Shown piece after piece: positions 37,987 to 46,671 of a DNA stretch of 64,000 nucleotides. Origin of the DNA: Oceanimonas smirnovii ATCC BAA-899 (GTDB lineage: Bacteria > Pseudomonadota > Gammaproteobacteria > Enterobacterales > Aeromonadaceae); assembly GCF_000381965.1 (NCBI RefSeq), contig NZ_KB908454.1, forward strand, positions 472,324-536,323. Direction: 5' to 3'. A program made the position numbers and the translations under genes. Each line of letters begins with the position of its first letter. The stretch's first letter is position 1. The notes below the pieces were generated by a model, which searched no databases, was not told the origin of the DNA, and saw only the letters and a list, made by a program, of their open reading frames with translations.

Positions 37987-38382
37987 ATGCGTGGCTCAAT
38001 GAAAGCTTATAAATCCGTGGCTCTGGACAGCCAGAAAACCGTGGCTTCACCTTATAAAGTGGTACAAATGCTGCTGGCTGGGGCGCTGGAGCGTCTGGCT
38101 CGTGCCCGTTCTGCCATGGAGCAGAACAAACGCGCCGAGCAGGGGGAATTGCTGGGCTCTGCCATGACCATTGTTGCCGAGCTGCGTGCGGCACTGGATC
38201 ATCAGGAAGGTGGTGAAATTTCTGTCAATCTCGATAATCTGTATGAGTTCATCATGGCAGAACTGGTAGTGGCCAACAGCGAAAACAGTACAGAAAAGCT
38301 CGAGAGCATCAGCTCGCTGCTGCGCGACATCAAAGAAGCCTGGGACGCTATCCCGGCGGATCAGCAACAGGTTCCTGCCTGA
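37987..38382 (+). CDS. fliS: Flagellin export chaperone FliS
   Basis: 131 residues. Binds the C-terminus of flagellin and keeps it from polymerising in the cytoplasm. Family motif YKSVALDSQKTVASPYKVVQMLL, then helices with LRAALDHQEGGEI. The ATG at 37987 has AGGAG 8 nt upstream (37974-37978), so the earlier in-frame TTG at 37969 is rejected. Last gene of the group, followed by a hairpin. Confidence 0.95.
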   Translation: MRGSMKAYKSVALDSQKTVASPYKVVQMLLAGALERLARARSAMEQNKRAEQGELLGSAMTIVAELRAALDHQEGGEISVNLDNLYEFIMAELVVANSENSTEKLESISSLLRDIKEAWDAIPADQQQVPA

Positions 38383-38390
38383 TCATTTTT

Positions 38391-38412
38391 GCCGGGGTCA
38401 GCCCCGGCTTGT
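38391..38412 (+). terminator. Hairpin after fliS
   Basis: GCCGGGG-TCAG-CCCCGGC with a short TTGT tail; a weak terminator before the flrA promoter region. Confidence 0.55.
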
Positions 38413-38483
38413 AACATTCCTCTTGCTTCGTTCAGGCTTAATCAAGCCGCATCGTCAAAAAAATATCCTTTCCTGATCTAAAC

Positions 38484-38497
38484 TTGATCCAAATCAA
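38484..38497. promoter_or_regulatory. FNR-type box upstream of flrA
   Basis: TTGATCCAAATCAA is a perfect match to TTGAT-N4-ATCAA. A -10-like TATCTT lies at 38519-38524; a start near 38531-38532 would place the box at -41.5, the class II activation position. The rest of the 286-bp fliS-flrA gap has no other gene; a second -10-like TATGCT at about 38596 is also possible. Confidence 0.6.
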
Positions 38498-38668
38498 CAT
38501 AATTGGCTTTTTAGCGACTATCTTTGTCGAGTTGTTTTGACGCTTGTGTCAGAATTACGACTTCTTTGGTTTCAAGTCTGAGCCGCTTCAATGTTATGCT
38601 GGTGTCGAGCCAAGGATAAGCTCAGAAACTAATTCAATAAATCACTGAATGTAAAGGATATTTACCTT

Positions 38669-40117
38669 ATGGGTTTTAATGGCTGTGTCTTGATCATGGA
38701 TCATAACCAGGAGCGGCGGTCAAGACTTGAGGCTATCCTTTCCTTTATGCAGGTTGAATGGCGAAGCGGCAGTCGCGCTAATGATCTGGCATGGTTGCGG
38801 GAGCAGCCCCAAACCATGACAGTACTGCTGGGGGAAACGGACTTTCCACTCCAACCTCTTCTCGATGAACATTCTCATCATGTGTTTATCAGCCTGCGCT
38901 CTACCCAGTGCAGGGCCAATAACCTGCTGGGCACCTTGAGTGATCTGACCTACGACGAGCTGACCCGACTGCTGCATCAGGCTGCCCAGTGGCGGCCCGT
39001 AATGGTGAGTGATGAGCAGAATGAGCAGCTCAATCATTTACTGGTGGGTAACAGCGCCGGCATGCAACAGGTTAAAAGCCTTATTCGCCAGGTGGCCGAC
39101 AAGCAGGCCAATGTGCTGCTGCTGGGTGAGTCGGGCACCGGTAAGGAAGTCATCGCGCAGGCCATTCATTTATTATCGCAACAGTCTCGTGGTCCTTTTG
39201 TGCCCATTAACTGTGGTGCCATTCCGGCTGAACTGCTGGAAAGCGAGTTGTTCGGCCATGAAAAAGGGGCTTTTACTGGTGCCGTGGCGGCCCGCAAGGG
39301 ACGGTTTGAGCTGGCAGACGGCGGCACTCTGTTTCTGGATGAAATCGGCGATATGCCCCTGCCCATGCAGGTGAAGTTGTTGCGAGTGCTGCAGGAGCGC
39401 ACTTTTGAGCGGGTAGGGGGCACCCGGCCGATTAAAGCTAATGTGCGTATTATTGCCGCCACCCATCGTGATCTGGAACAGATGATTGCCGAGCAGCGCT
39501 TTCGGGAAGATCTCTATTACCGGCTGAATGTATTTCCCATTACCGCTCCGCCCCTGCGCCAGCGTAAAGATGACTTGCCCCTGCTGCTGAATGAGCTGAT
39601 TGAACGCCACAAAGATACCCATCAGGTTATGCTTTCTTTCTCTGCGCCGGCGGTGAACACTCTGCAAGGCTATCACTGGCCCGGCAATGTTCGGGAGCTG
39701 TCCAACCTGGTGGAGCGGATGATGATACTGTGCCCGGGGCAACGGGTGGAGCCGGCAGATCTGCCGGAAAAGTACCGCGGCGATTATGTGCCCGAAAGCT
39801 TTGATGAAATGGATGAGCAGGCAGCCCTGGCCTCTATTTTTTCAAGTAATGGTGATGATTTTGAAGACGATGGCGCTTTCTTTGATTTCAGTCCGGAAGA
39901 AGAAGCGCCGGCGTCAGTAAACGGGGATTTACATATTCCCGATTTAACCTCCGAGTGTTACAACCTGAAGGATGTGCTGGCCAGTATAGAAGTGGAAGTG
40001 ATTGGCAAGGCGCTGGATGCCAACGACGGCATTGTGGCCAGAGCTGCCGAACACCTTGGCATGCGCCGCACCACCCTGGTGGAGAAAATGAAAAAATACG
40101 GCATAGCACGGGATTGA
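38669..40117 (+). CDS. flrA: Master flagellar regulator FlrA (FleQ family)
   Basis: 482 residues. Sigma-54-dependent activator at the top of the polar flagellar cascade; in Vibrio it turns on flrBC and others, and in Pseudomonas FleQ is inhibited by c-di-GMP. N-terminal FleQ domain without the usual phospho-aspartate cluster (about 1-115), AAA+ domain with Walker A GESGTGKE (153-160) and GAFTGA (200-205), Asp/Glu-rich linker (about 395-425), and Fis-type HTH at the end (ARAAEHLGMRRTTLVEKMKK). It stands alone between terminators and repeats. Confidence 0.93.
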   Translation: MGFNGCVLIMDHNQERRSRLEAILSFMQVEWRSGSRANDLAWLREQPQTMTVLLGETDFPLQPLLDEHSHHVFISLRSTQCRANNLLGTLSDLTYDELTRLLHQAAQWRPVMVSDEQNEQLNHLLVGNSAGMQQVKSLIRQVADKQANVLLLGESGTGKEVIAQAIHLLSQQSRGPFVPINCGAIPAELLESELFGHEKGAFTGAVAARKGRFELADGGTLFLDEIGDMPLPMQVKLLRVLQERTFERVGGTRPIKANVRIIAATHRDLEQMIAEQRFREDLYYRLNVFPITAPPLRQRKDDLPLLLNELIERHKDTHQVMLSFSAPAVNTLQGYHWPGNVRELSNLVERMMILCPGQRVEPADLPEKYRGDYVPESFDEMDEQAALASIFSSNGDDFEDDGAFFDFSPEEEAPASVNGDLHIPDLTSECYNLKDVLASIEVEVIGKALDANDGIVARAAEHLGMRRTTLVEKMKKYGIARD

Positions 40118-40330
40118 CCCCCCTGCGGGGAGCTGGATGCGGGAAGCTTGAAGCTGTAAGAGGGTTTTCACGGGCTGTAGTACCAAGCTCGATCCGAAAA
40201 ATGAAAGCTGCAGGCAATTAATAATGCTGCAAGCACAGTATTTTATTTTTTGACAGCGCTATCGTCTGGAGCTTCTAGCTTCTAGCTTCTAGCTTCTAGC
40301 TTCCCGCTTCAGGCTCGCCCTTCGGGCGGT
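40118..40330 (+). repeat. Family A heptad element between flrA and flrB
   Basis: The left arm begins right after the flrA stop with CCCCCTGCGGGG and units GGAAGCTTGAAGCTGTAAG. The right arm (about 40269-40312) has four to five tandem GCTTCTA units, then a GCCCTTCGGGC hairpin. The arms are inverted relative to each other. No gene is in this gap. Confidence 0.65.
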
Positions 40331-40331
40331 C

Positions 40332-40347
40332 TGGCACGTATTTTGAA
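40332..40347 (+). promoter_or_regulatory. Sigma-54-like promoter of flrBC (imperfect -12)
   Basis: TGGCACGTATTTTGAA has a perfect -24 element, but the -12 GC is GA. If used, transcription would begin at or just before the flrB ATG at 40359, so either the mRNA is nearly leaderless or the true start is further downstream. In Vibrio flrBC is FlrA/sigma-54 dependent. Confidence 0.5.
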
Positions 40348-40358
40348 TATTACCTGCC

Positions 40359-41393
40359 ATGATGCCTGCAAATTCTTCTTATTCCGCGCCCGATGCGCCC
40401 TGGCTGGATGTGCTGGGGCCGGAGCAGCTGGAGCAAATTCTGCACACTTTACCCGGTGGTTTGCTGTGGGTGAACGGTCAGGGCGTGGTCAGTCGCGCCA
40501 ATGCTGTTGCCCGCCAGCTGCTGGGCGAGCCTTTGCTTAACACGCCCTGGCTGGAGGTGATTACCCGTGACTTTGCGCCCCGGCCCGATGACGGCCTGCA
40601 GGTGTCGTTAAAGAGCGGTCGCCGGGTGCAGCTGGCCATTTCTCACCTGGAAGGGCAGCCTGGTCAGCTGGTGCAACTGACCGATCTTACTCCTACCCGC
40701 GCCTGGGCGGAGCAGCAGGGCCATGCCGAGCGGCTGGCGGCGCTGGGGCGTATGGCGGCAACCCTTGCCCATCAAATACGCACGCCGTTGTCGGCGGCGA
40801 CCTTATACGGTGCCAACCTGGCCAATCCGGCGCTGAATGCATCCCAGCGGGAGCGGTTTCAGGGCCGGCTGATGGAAAGGCTGACGGATATCGAGCGTCA
40901 AATAAGCGACATTCTGCTGTTTGCCCGGCCTGATCAGGCCGCGCTGGCCGAGCCGCTGTGTGTGTCTGCCTTGCTTACCAATATTACCCAAACCGCCAAT
41001 ACCCTGTTTGCAGGCAAGGCCAGTCTGGTTTGCAATACCGAGCCCGGATTAAGCGTGCTGGGTAATGCCAACAGCCTTAAAGGCATAATACTCAACCTGC
41101 TGGAAAACGCCGTGGAAGCGGGAGCCGGTGTCGTCACAATCCATGCCGCCGGCAACCAGGGGCAACTGCTGATTGAAGTGGCAGATAACGGTGCCGGCAT
41201 CAGCCCTGAACTACAGCAGCAGATTTTTACGCCTTTTTTTACCACCCGCAGCCAGGGTACCGGCCTTGGGCTGGCGGCAGTGGCGTCGGTCATGCGTGCT
41301 CATAACGGCGGCGTAAGCGTCAGCTCCGAGCTGGGGCAGGGCACTTGTTTCAGCTTGTGGCTGCCTTTGCTGCAGCATAAGGATACAAAATGA
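40359..41393 (+). CDS. flrB: Sensor kinase FlrB (FleS family)
   Basis: 344 residues, no membrane segment, so cytoplasmic. PAS-like N-terminus (about 20-110), dimerisation/phospho-acceptor helix with H138 in LAHQIRTPLSAATLY, then the ATPase part with NLLENAVEAGA, ADNGAGIS and GTGLGLAAV. It phosphorylates FlrC. It overlaps flrC by 4 nt. The start is uncertain because of the promoter position; a GTG at 40410 is an alternative. Confidence 0.92.
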   Translation: MMPANSSYSAPDAPWLDVLGPEQLEQILHTLPGGLLWVNGQGVVSRANAVARQLLGEPLLNTPWLEVITRDFAPRPDDGLQVSLKSGRRVQLAISHLEGQPGQLVQLTDLTPTRAWAEQQGHAERLAALGRMAATLAHQIRTPLSAATLYGANLANPALNASQRERFQGRLMERLTDIERQISDILLFARPDQAALAEPLCVSALLTNITQTANTLFAGKASLVCNTEPGLSVLGNANSLKGIILNLLENAVEAGAGVVTIHAAGNQGQLLIEVADNGAGISPELQQQIFTPFFTTRSQGTGLGLAAVASVMRAHNGGVSVSSELGQGTCFSLWLPLLQHKDTK

Positions 41394-42715
41394 ACGCCGA
41401 TATTTTGCTGGTGGAAGACGATGCCGGCCTGCAGCAGGCGCTGCAAGACACCCTGGAGCTGGCCGGACTGGAAAGCCGCTGTGTCACCAGCGCGGAAGAC
41501 GCCATTGTGTATTTGCAGCAAACGCCGGTACGCATGGTGATCACGGATGTGCAAATGGCGGGCATGAACGGCCTTGAGCTGCTGGAATGGATTAACGAGC
41601 GCCTGCCCGGCCTGCCGGTGCTGGTGATCACGGCGCACGCTCAGGTATCGGGCGCGGTGACCGCCATGCGCGCCGGTGCCGTGGATTATCTGGCCAAACC
41701 CTTTACGCCCGAGGTCCTGCTGGAGCGGGTGCGCCGCTATGTGCAGCCCGAGTCAAATCACAATAGCGACCCTATTGCTGAAGATGCCGCCAGTCGCCAG
41801 TTGCTGCAACTGGCAGCCCGGGTAGCGGCTACTGATGCCAGCGTGATGATCTCCGGCCCCAGCGGCACCGGCAAGGAAGTGCTGGCGCGCTTTATCCATG
41901 CCCGCTCCAACCGGGCCAATCAGCCTTTTGTGGCCATCAACTGCGCTGCCATTCCCGACAATATGCTGGAAGCCACTTTGTTCGGGTATGAAAAAGGAGC
42001 CTTTACCGGTGCCGTGCAGGCCAGCCCCGGCAAGTTTGAACAGGCCCATGAAGGCACCCTTTTGCTGGATGAAATTACCGAAATGGACGTGAACCTGCAG
42101 GCCAAGCTGTTGCGGGTGCTGCAGGAGCAGGAAGTGGAGCGTCTGGGTAGCCGTAAAACCTTAAAACTGAATGTGCGCGTTCTGGCCACCAGCAACCGGG
42201 ATCTGCGCCAGGCGGTAACCGAGGGCCGTTTTCGGGAAGATCTCTATTACCGGCTGAATGTGTTTCCGCTGGTCTGGCCGGCCCTGATGGATCGCCCCGG
42301 CGATATTCTGCCGCTGGCGCGTTTTCTGTTAAGCCGGCATGCCGGCATGCAGGGGCGGCATGGCGTCACTCTGTCGGAAGATGCCGAAATACGGCTAAGA
42401 CACTGGCATTGGCCGGGCAATGTGCGCGAGCTCGACAACGTGATGCAGCGGGCCCTTATTCTGGCCGCCGGCAGCGAGATTGCCGCCACCGATATTTTGC
42501 TGGACGATGCCGGCCCCTTCAGTACGGCCCCGGCACCGGTCACAGCAGAGCTGGGCGACAAGCTGGAAAGTCAGGAGCACCGCATTATTCTGCAGGCCCT
42601 GCAAAGCAGCGGTGGCAGCCGGCGTGAGGTGGCTGAACAGTTAGGCATCAGCCCCCGGACTTTGCGTTATAAGCTTGCCCGCATGCGCGAGGCAGGTATA
42701 GAAGTACCGGTTTAA
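41390..42715 (+). CDS. flrC: Sigma-54 response regulator FlrC (FleR family)
   Basis: 441 residues. Receiver domain with D53 (ITDVQMAGMNG) and K103 (YLAKPFTPE), AAA+ domain with Walker A SGPSGTGKE and GAFTGA at 203-208, Fis-type HTH at the C-terminus (EVAEQLGISPRTLRYKLARM). When phosphorylated by FlrB it should activate the sigma-54 promoters at flgB, flgF, fliE, fliK and flhA. In this family the binding sites often lie downstream of the promoter. Confidence 0.95.
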   Translation: MNADILLVEDDAGLQQALQDTLELAGLESRCVTSAEDAIVYLQQTPVRMVITDVQMAGMNGLELLEWINERLPGLPVLVITAHAQVSGAVTAMRAGAVDYLAKPFTPEVLLERVRRYVQPESNHNSDPIAEDAASRQLLQLAARVAATDASVMISGPSGTGKEVLARFIHARSNRANQPFVAINCAAIPDNMLEATLFGYEKGAFTGAVQASPGKFEQAHEGTLLLDEITEMDVNLQAKLLRVLQEQEVERLGSRKTLKLNVRVLATSNRDLRQAVTEGRFREDLYYRLNVFPLVWPALMDRPGDILPLARFLLSRHAGMQGRHGVTLSEDAEIRLRHWHWPGNVRELDNVMQRALILAAGSEIAATDILLDDAGPFSTAPAPVTAELGDKLESQEHRIILQALQSSGGSRREVAEQLGISPRTLRYKLARMREAGIEVPV

Positions 42716-42733
42716 TTCGCACAAAAGATGAAC

Positions 42734-42749
42734 TGGCCCGAGCTTTGCA
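42734..42749 (+). promoter_or_regulatory. Sigma-54 promoter of the fliE operon
   Basis: TGGCCCGAGCTTTGCA: GG and GC 12 nt apart, TTGCA intact. It lies 47 bp before the fliE start and drives fliEFGHIJ. Confidence 0.88.
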
Positions 42750-42796
42750 TTAAGATGCGTGGGTTGTATGAAATTCACTGATTGAGGAGCCAAACC

Positions 42797-43111
42797 ATGG
42801 ATATTAAAGCCGCTGCTTTGCTGGCAGAAATGCAGTCAATGCAGGGAGAAGCCCAAAGCATGGCACCGGTGCAGGGTGCGGCCCCTCGTCAGGATTTTGC
42901 CGAGCTGCTGGGTCAGGCCGTGAACAAGGTAAATGCACTGCAGCAAACCACCGGTGATCTGCGCACCCGTTTTGAGCTGGGGGATCCTTCGGTGGGGCTG
43001 GAGCAGGTAATGATCTCCGCCCAAAAATCCAGCATTGCTTTTGAGGCTACCGTGCAGGTGCGTAACAAGCTGGTGGAATCGTATAAAACCATCATGAACA
43101 TGCCGGTGTAA
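42797..43111 (+). CDS. fliE: MS-ring/rod junction protein FliE
   Basis: 104 residues. Joins the MS ring to the rod and is among the first exported rod proteins. C-terminal FEATVQVRNKLVESYKTIMNMPV is diagnostic. The ATG at 42797 has GAGGAG at 42784-42789; an upstream in-frame TTG that overlaps the Shine-Dalgarno is rejected. Confidence 0.95.
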   Translation: MDIKAAALLAEMQSMQGEAQSMAPVQGAAPRQDFAELLGQAVNKVNALQQTTGDLRTRFELGDPSVGLEQVMISAQKSSIAFEATVQVRNKLVESYKTIMNMPV

Positions 43112-43122
43112 GGAGCTGACGG

Positions 43123-44829
43123 GTGGCAGACAATCCGCTGGCGGAAACCGACCAACGCGCGCTGACGGCCAGCAGCGATGGCACCGATATGGAAGCCCAG
43201 GAACGCAAAAGCACGCCTTTTGCCCTGCTGGGTAATGCCGATGTATTGCGTCAGATTGTTATTGTACTGGCGCTGGCCATTTGTCTGGCCATGGCCATTT
43301 TTGTGCTGCTGTGGGGCAAGGAGCCGGAAATGCGGCCCTTGGGGGTGTATAACAATCAGGAATTGATTGAAACCCTCGATTATCTTGATGCCCAGAAAGT
43401 TGAATATAAAATAGACGGCAATAGCGTGCTGGTACGCGCCGATCAATATGCCGATATTCAGCTGGGGCTGCGTCGTTCAGGTCTTACTCAGGCACCGCCG
43501 GAAGGCGACAGCATACTGCTGTCCGATCCCGGTTTTGGCATCAGCCAGCGGCTGGAGCGGGAACGTCTTAATCTTAGCCGGGAGCGTCAGCTGGCCCGGG
43601 TCATAGAGCAATATAACAGTGTGGCCGGCGCTCAGGTGCTGCTGGCTATTCCCCGGGAAAACGTCTTTGTGCGCGACAAGCGTAAACCCAGTGCTACCGT
43701 GGTGCTTAATCTGCGCCGGGGCGGCAGCCTGCGCCAGGAAGAAGTAGACGCCATTGTGGACACAGTGGCCTCTGCGGTACCCGATCTCACTCCCGGCCGG
43801 GTAACGGTGACGGATCAGAACGGCCGTCTGCTGAACTCCGGCTCTCAGGATCCGCTGGCTGCCCGCAACCGGCGGGAATTTGAACTGCAGCAACAGCAGG
43901 AAGAAGAATATCGTCAGAAGATTGACGCCATTCTCAGTCCGGTGCTGGGGCTGGGGAATTACACCGCTGAAGTGGATCTGAATCTCGACTTTCGTCGTCG
44001 CCAGCAAACGGTCAAAACCTATAATCCCGACATGCCGGCAGTACGCTCCGAAATGGTGATGGAAGACAATACCTCCGGCACCGGCCCCATCGGCATTCCC
44101 GGTGCGCTGACCAATCAGCCGCCCATGGAGTCGGATATTCCCGAGCAGGCCGGGCAGGCTACGGAAAAATCCGGTACCGAACGCAGCCGGCGGGAAGCCA
44201 CCCGCAACTTTGAGCTGGATACCACCATCAGCCATACCGAAAGCGCCGTGGGTGATATTCGCCGGTTAACGGTGTCGGTAGCGGTAGATTACAAAAATGT
44301 GACTCAAGCCGATGGCACCACTGAAAGAGTGCCGCTGGAGAGTGCCGAGCTGGCCCGCATCGAGCGTTTGCTCAAGGGGGGGCTGGGCTTTGATGTAAGC
44401 CGGGGTGATGCCATTGAAGTGGTCAGCATGTCGTTTAACCGGCCCGACCTTGATGCCGTGGCGGACATTCCTTTTTATGAGCAGACCTGGTTCTGGCGGC
44501 TGGCGCGCATTCTCGGTGCCGTGCTGGTACTGGTGGTGCTGCTGCTGGCACTGGTGCGTCCCATGGTGAAACGCCTGCTGAACATAGACGACAAAACGGA
44601 TGAACTGGATCTGGACGGTCAGAGTGCGCTGTCGGGCAATAATGATCTCGATATGCTGGCACAGCAGGCCGAACTGGAAGACGGTATGTTCGGCATTAAG
44701 GACGGCCAGCTGCGGCTGCCGGATCTGAACAAGGATGAAGACTTGCTGTCGGCAGTACGGGCGCTGGTATCCAACGAGCCGGATCTGGCGGCACAGGTAA
44801 TTAAAGACTGGGTACAAAGCGATGAGTGA
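43123..44829 (+). CDS. fliF: MS-ring protein FliF
   Basis: 568 residues. Two membrane segments, about 43-63 and 460-482, with a large periplasmic part between them. Motifs: YNSVAGAQVLLAIPRENVFVRD, NLRRGGSLRQEEVDAIV, and the C-terminal FliG-binding tail VRALVSNEPDLAAQVIKDW. GTG start with AAGGAG upstream. It overlaps fliG by 8 nt. Confidence 0.97.
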   Translation: MADNPLAETDQRALTASSDGTDMEAQERKSTPFALLGNADVLRQIVIVLALAICLAMAIFVLLWGKEPEMRPLGVYNNQELIETLDYLDAQKVEYKIDGNSVLVRADQYADIQLGLRRSGLTQAPPEGDSILLSDPGFGISQRLERERLNLSRERQLARVIEQYNSVAGAQVLLAIPRENVFVRDKRKPSATVVLNLRRGGSLRQEEVDAIVDTVASAVPDLTPGRVTVTDQNGRLLNSGSQDPLAARNRREFELQQQQEEEYRQKIDAILSPVLGLGNYTAEVDLNLDFRRRQQTVKTYNPDMPAVRSEMVMEDNTSGTGPIGIPGALTNQPPMESDIPEQAGQATEKSGTERSRREATRNFELDTTISHTESAVGDIRRLTVSVAVDYKNVTQADGTTERVPLESAELARIERLLKGGLGFDVSRGDAIEVVSMSFNRPDLDAVADIPFYEQTWFWRLARILGAVLVLVVLLLALVRPMVKRLLNIDDKTDELDLDGQSALSGNNDLDMLAQQAELEDGMFGIKDGQLRLPDLNKDEDLLSAVRALVSNEPDLAAQVIKDWVQSDE

Positions 44830-45868
44830 TGAGCAGGAGCTGGTAATTACCGATGCACAGCGGCAACTGCTGTCGCGCATGACAGGCACCGAGAAGGCGG
44901 CATTGCTGATGCTGAGCCTGCGGGAAGATGATGCAGCGCAGATTTTTCGTCACCTCGACCCCAAGCAGGTGCAGCGTCTGGGGATGAAAATGGCGGCCAT
45001 GGGCGATTTCAGTCCGGACAGGGTAGGGGCCGTACATCGGTTGTTTATCGAAGATATTCAGCGCTTCACCAAAATTGGCGTGGGCAGCCAGGACTTTGTG
45101 CGCAATGCTCTGGTGGCCGCTTTGGGTGAAGACAAGGCAGGCCGGCTGGTAAACCAGATTGCTGCCGGTGCCGGCTCCCGGGGGCTCGACTCACTCAAAT
45201 GGATGGATGCCCGTCAGGTCGCCGGCATTATTCATAACGAGCATCCGCAAATTCAGACAATCGTGCTGTCCTACCTCGATGCCGATCAGGCCGCGGCCAT
45301 TTTGCAGCAGTTCCCCGAGCCCATGCGTCTGGATCTGATTATGCGTATCGCCGAGCTGGAAGAAGTGCAGCCGGCGGCGTTGCAGGAACTGAACGACATT
45401 ATGGAAAAACAGTTTGTCGGCAAGAGCAATGCCAAAGCCGCCAAAATGGGCGGCCTGAAAACCGCTGCCGACATCATGAACTACCTCGACACCTCGGTAG
45501 AGGGAGCCCTGATGGATTCCATCAGGGATCAGGATGAAGAAATGAGCATGAAGATCCAGGATCTGATGTTTGTGTTTGAAAACCTGATTGACGTAGATGA
45601 CAGAGGCGTTCAGGTGTTGCTGCGGGAAGTGAATGCCGAGCTGCTGCAACGGGCGCTGAAAGGGGCAGATGATCAGCTGAAAGAAAAATTCTTCAATAAT
45701 ATGTCACGCCGGGCGGCCGAAATGCTGCAGGACGATCTGGAAGCCATGGGACCGGTGCGGGTCAGTGATGTGGAAGAAGCCCAGCGCGAAATTCTGGCGG
45801 TGGCTCGTCGTCTGGCCGACAGTGGCGAGCTGATGCTGGCTAAGGGCGGTGGAGATGATTATCTGTGA
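44822..45868 (+). CDS. fliG: Motor switch protein FliG
   Basis: 348 residues; rotor ring that takes torque from the stator. N-terminal GTEKAALLMLSLREDDAAQ, middle NEHPQIQTIVLSYLDADQAA, and C-terminal charged helix region with LLREVNAELLQRALKGADDQLKEKFFNNMS-type sequence. The start overlaps the end of fliF and no strong Shine-Dalgarno is seen, so it is probably translationally coupled. It overlaps fliH by 4 nt. Confidence 0.97.
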   Translation: MSDEQELVITDAQRQLLSRMTGTEKAALLMLSLREDDAAQIFRHLDPKQVQRLGMKMAAMGDFSPDRVGAVHRLFIEDIQRFTKIGVGSQDFVRNALVAALGEDKAGRLVNQIAAGAGSRGLDSLKWMDARQVAGIIHNEHPQIQTIVLSYLDADQAAAILQQFPEPMRLDLIMRIAELEEVQPAALQELNDIMEKQFVGKSNAKAAKMGGLKTAADIMNYLDTSVEGALMDSIRDQDEEMSMKIQDLMFVFENLIDVDDRGVQVLLREVNAELLQRALKGADDQLKEKFFNNMSRRAAEMLQDDLEAMGPVRVSDVEEAQREILAVARRLADSGELMLAKGGGDDYL

Positions 45869-46671
45869 GTGATCAGGGCTACCAGCGAAAAGGGCGGGTT
45901 CCTGCCGGATTGGGGGCCTGGCAATGGCCCGATCTGGAGTTGCCCGAGCCTGAGCGCCCGGAGCAGGCGGCACTCAGGCTGCGTAATGAGCCTGAGCCGG
46001 TGGCCGATGAGCCGGAACCGGACACAGAAGCCACTCCCGAACCCCTTACCGCAGAAGCCCTTGACGCCATTCGTCAGGCCGCCTTTGAGGAAGGCCATGC
46101 CGAGGGCAAGGAACAGGGCCTGGCAGAAGGCCGAGAAGAAGGCCGCCTGCAGGGCATGCAGGAAGGTCATGAAGCCGGACTGCAACAGGGTCTTGAGCAG
46201 GGGCTGGCCGACGGTCAGGCACAAATGCAGGTGTTGCTGGAGCGCTGGAATACCCTTACCGAACAACTGCAGGCTCCGTTGGCTACCATTGACCACACCG
46301 TTGAGCAGAGTCTGGTGATCATGGCCATGGAGCTTGCCCGCAACCTGTTAAAAGCCGAGGCGACTGCCTCGCCCAAACTGCTGCTGGCTACCATACAGGA
46401 AGCCTTGCAGGCGCTGCCCCATCATGAAGGCACCCTTACCTTTTATCTGAACGCCGAAGACATGGCCATGCTGCAGGCACAATACAGTGAGGAAGCCTGT
46501 GCCAAGCGCGGCTGGGAGCTGGTGCCCGAGCCCGGGCTGGCGCGAGGTGAGCTGCGGCTGCAAACCGCCATGTCTCAGCTGGATGTCAGCCTGGCCAGCC
46601 GCATTGATGAGCTGATGGCTAATTTCATTAAGGCCAACTGGAGCCGTTTTCATGACACAGACGCTGGCTGA
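45865..46671 (+). CDS. fliH: Flagellar export ATPase regulator FliH
   Basis: 268 residues. Glu/Pro-rich N-terminus, then a Gly-rich repeat region with repeated EG...G spacing (about 70-112: [19 protein letters not shown] and on), which forms the helical GxxxG stalk of FliH. The C-terminal domain binds FliI. GTG start at 45865, overlapping fliG; its end overlaps fliI by 20 nt. Confidence 0.93.
   Translation: MSDQGYQRKGRVPAGLGAWQWPDLELPEPERPEQAALRLRNEPEPVADEPEPDTEATPEPLTAEALDAIRQAAFEEGHAEGKEQGLAEGREEGRLQGMQEGHEAGLQQGLEQGLADGQAQMQVLLERWNTLTEQLQAPLATIDHTVEQSLVIMAMELARNLLKAEATASPKLLLATIQEALQALPHHEGTLTFYLNAEDMAMLQAQYSEEACAKRGWELVPEPGLARGELRLQTAMSQLDVSLASRIDELMANFIKANWSRFHDTDAG

Noticed and set aside
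40269-40312. Tandem GCTTCTA units as a possible CRISPR or phase-variable tract
   Set aside because: The units are 7 nt without spacers, and lie outside any coding frame, so neither fits.
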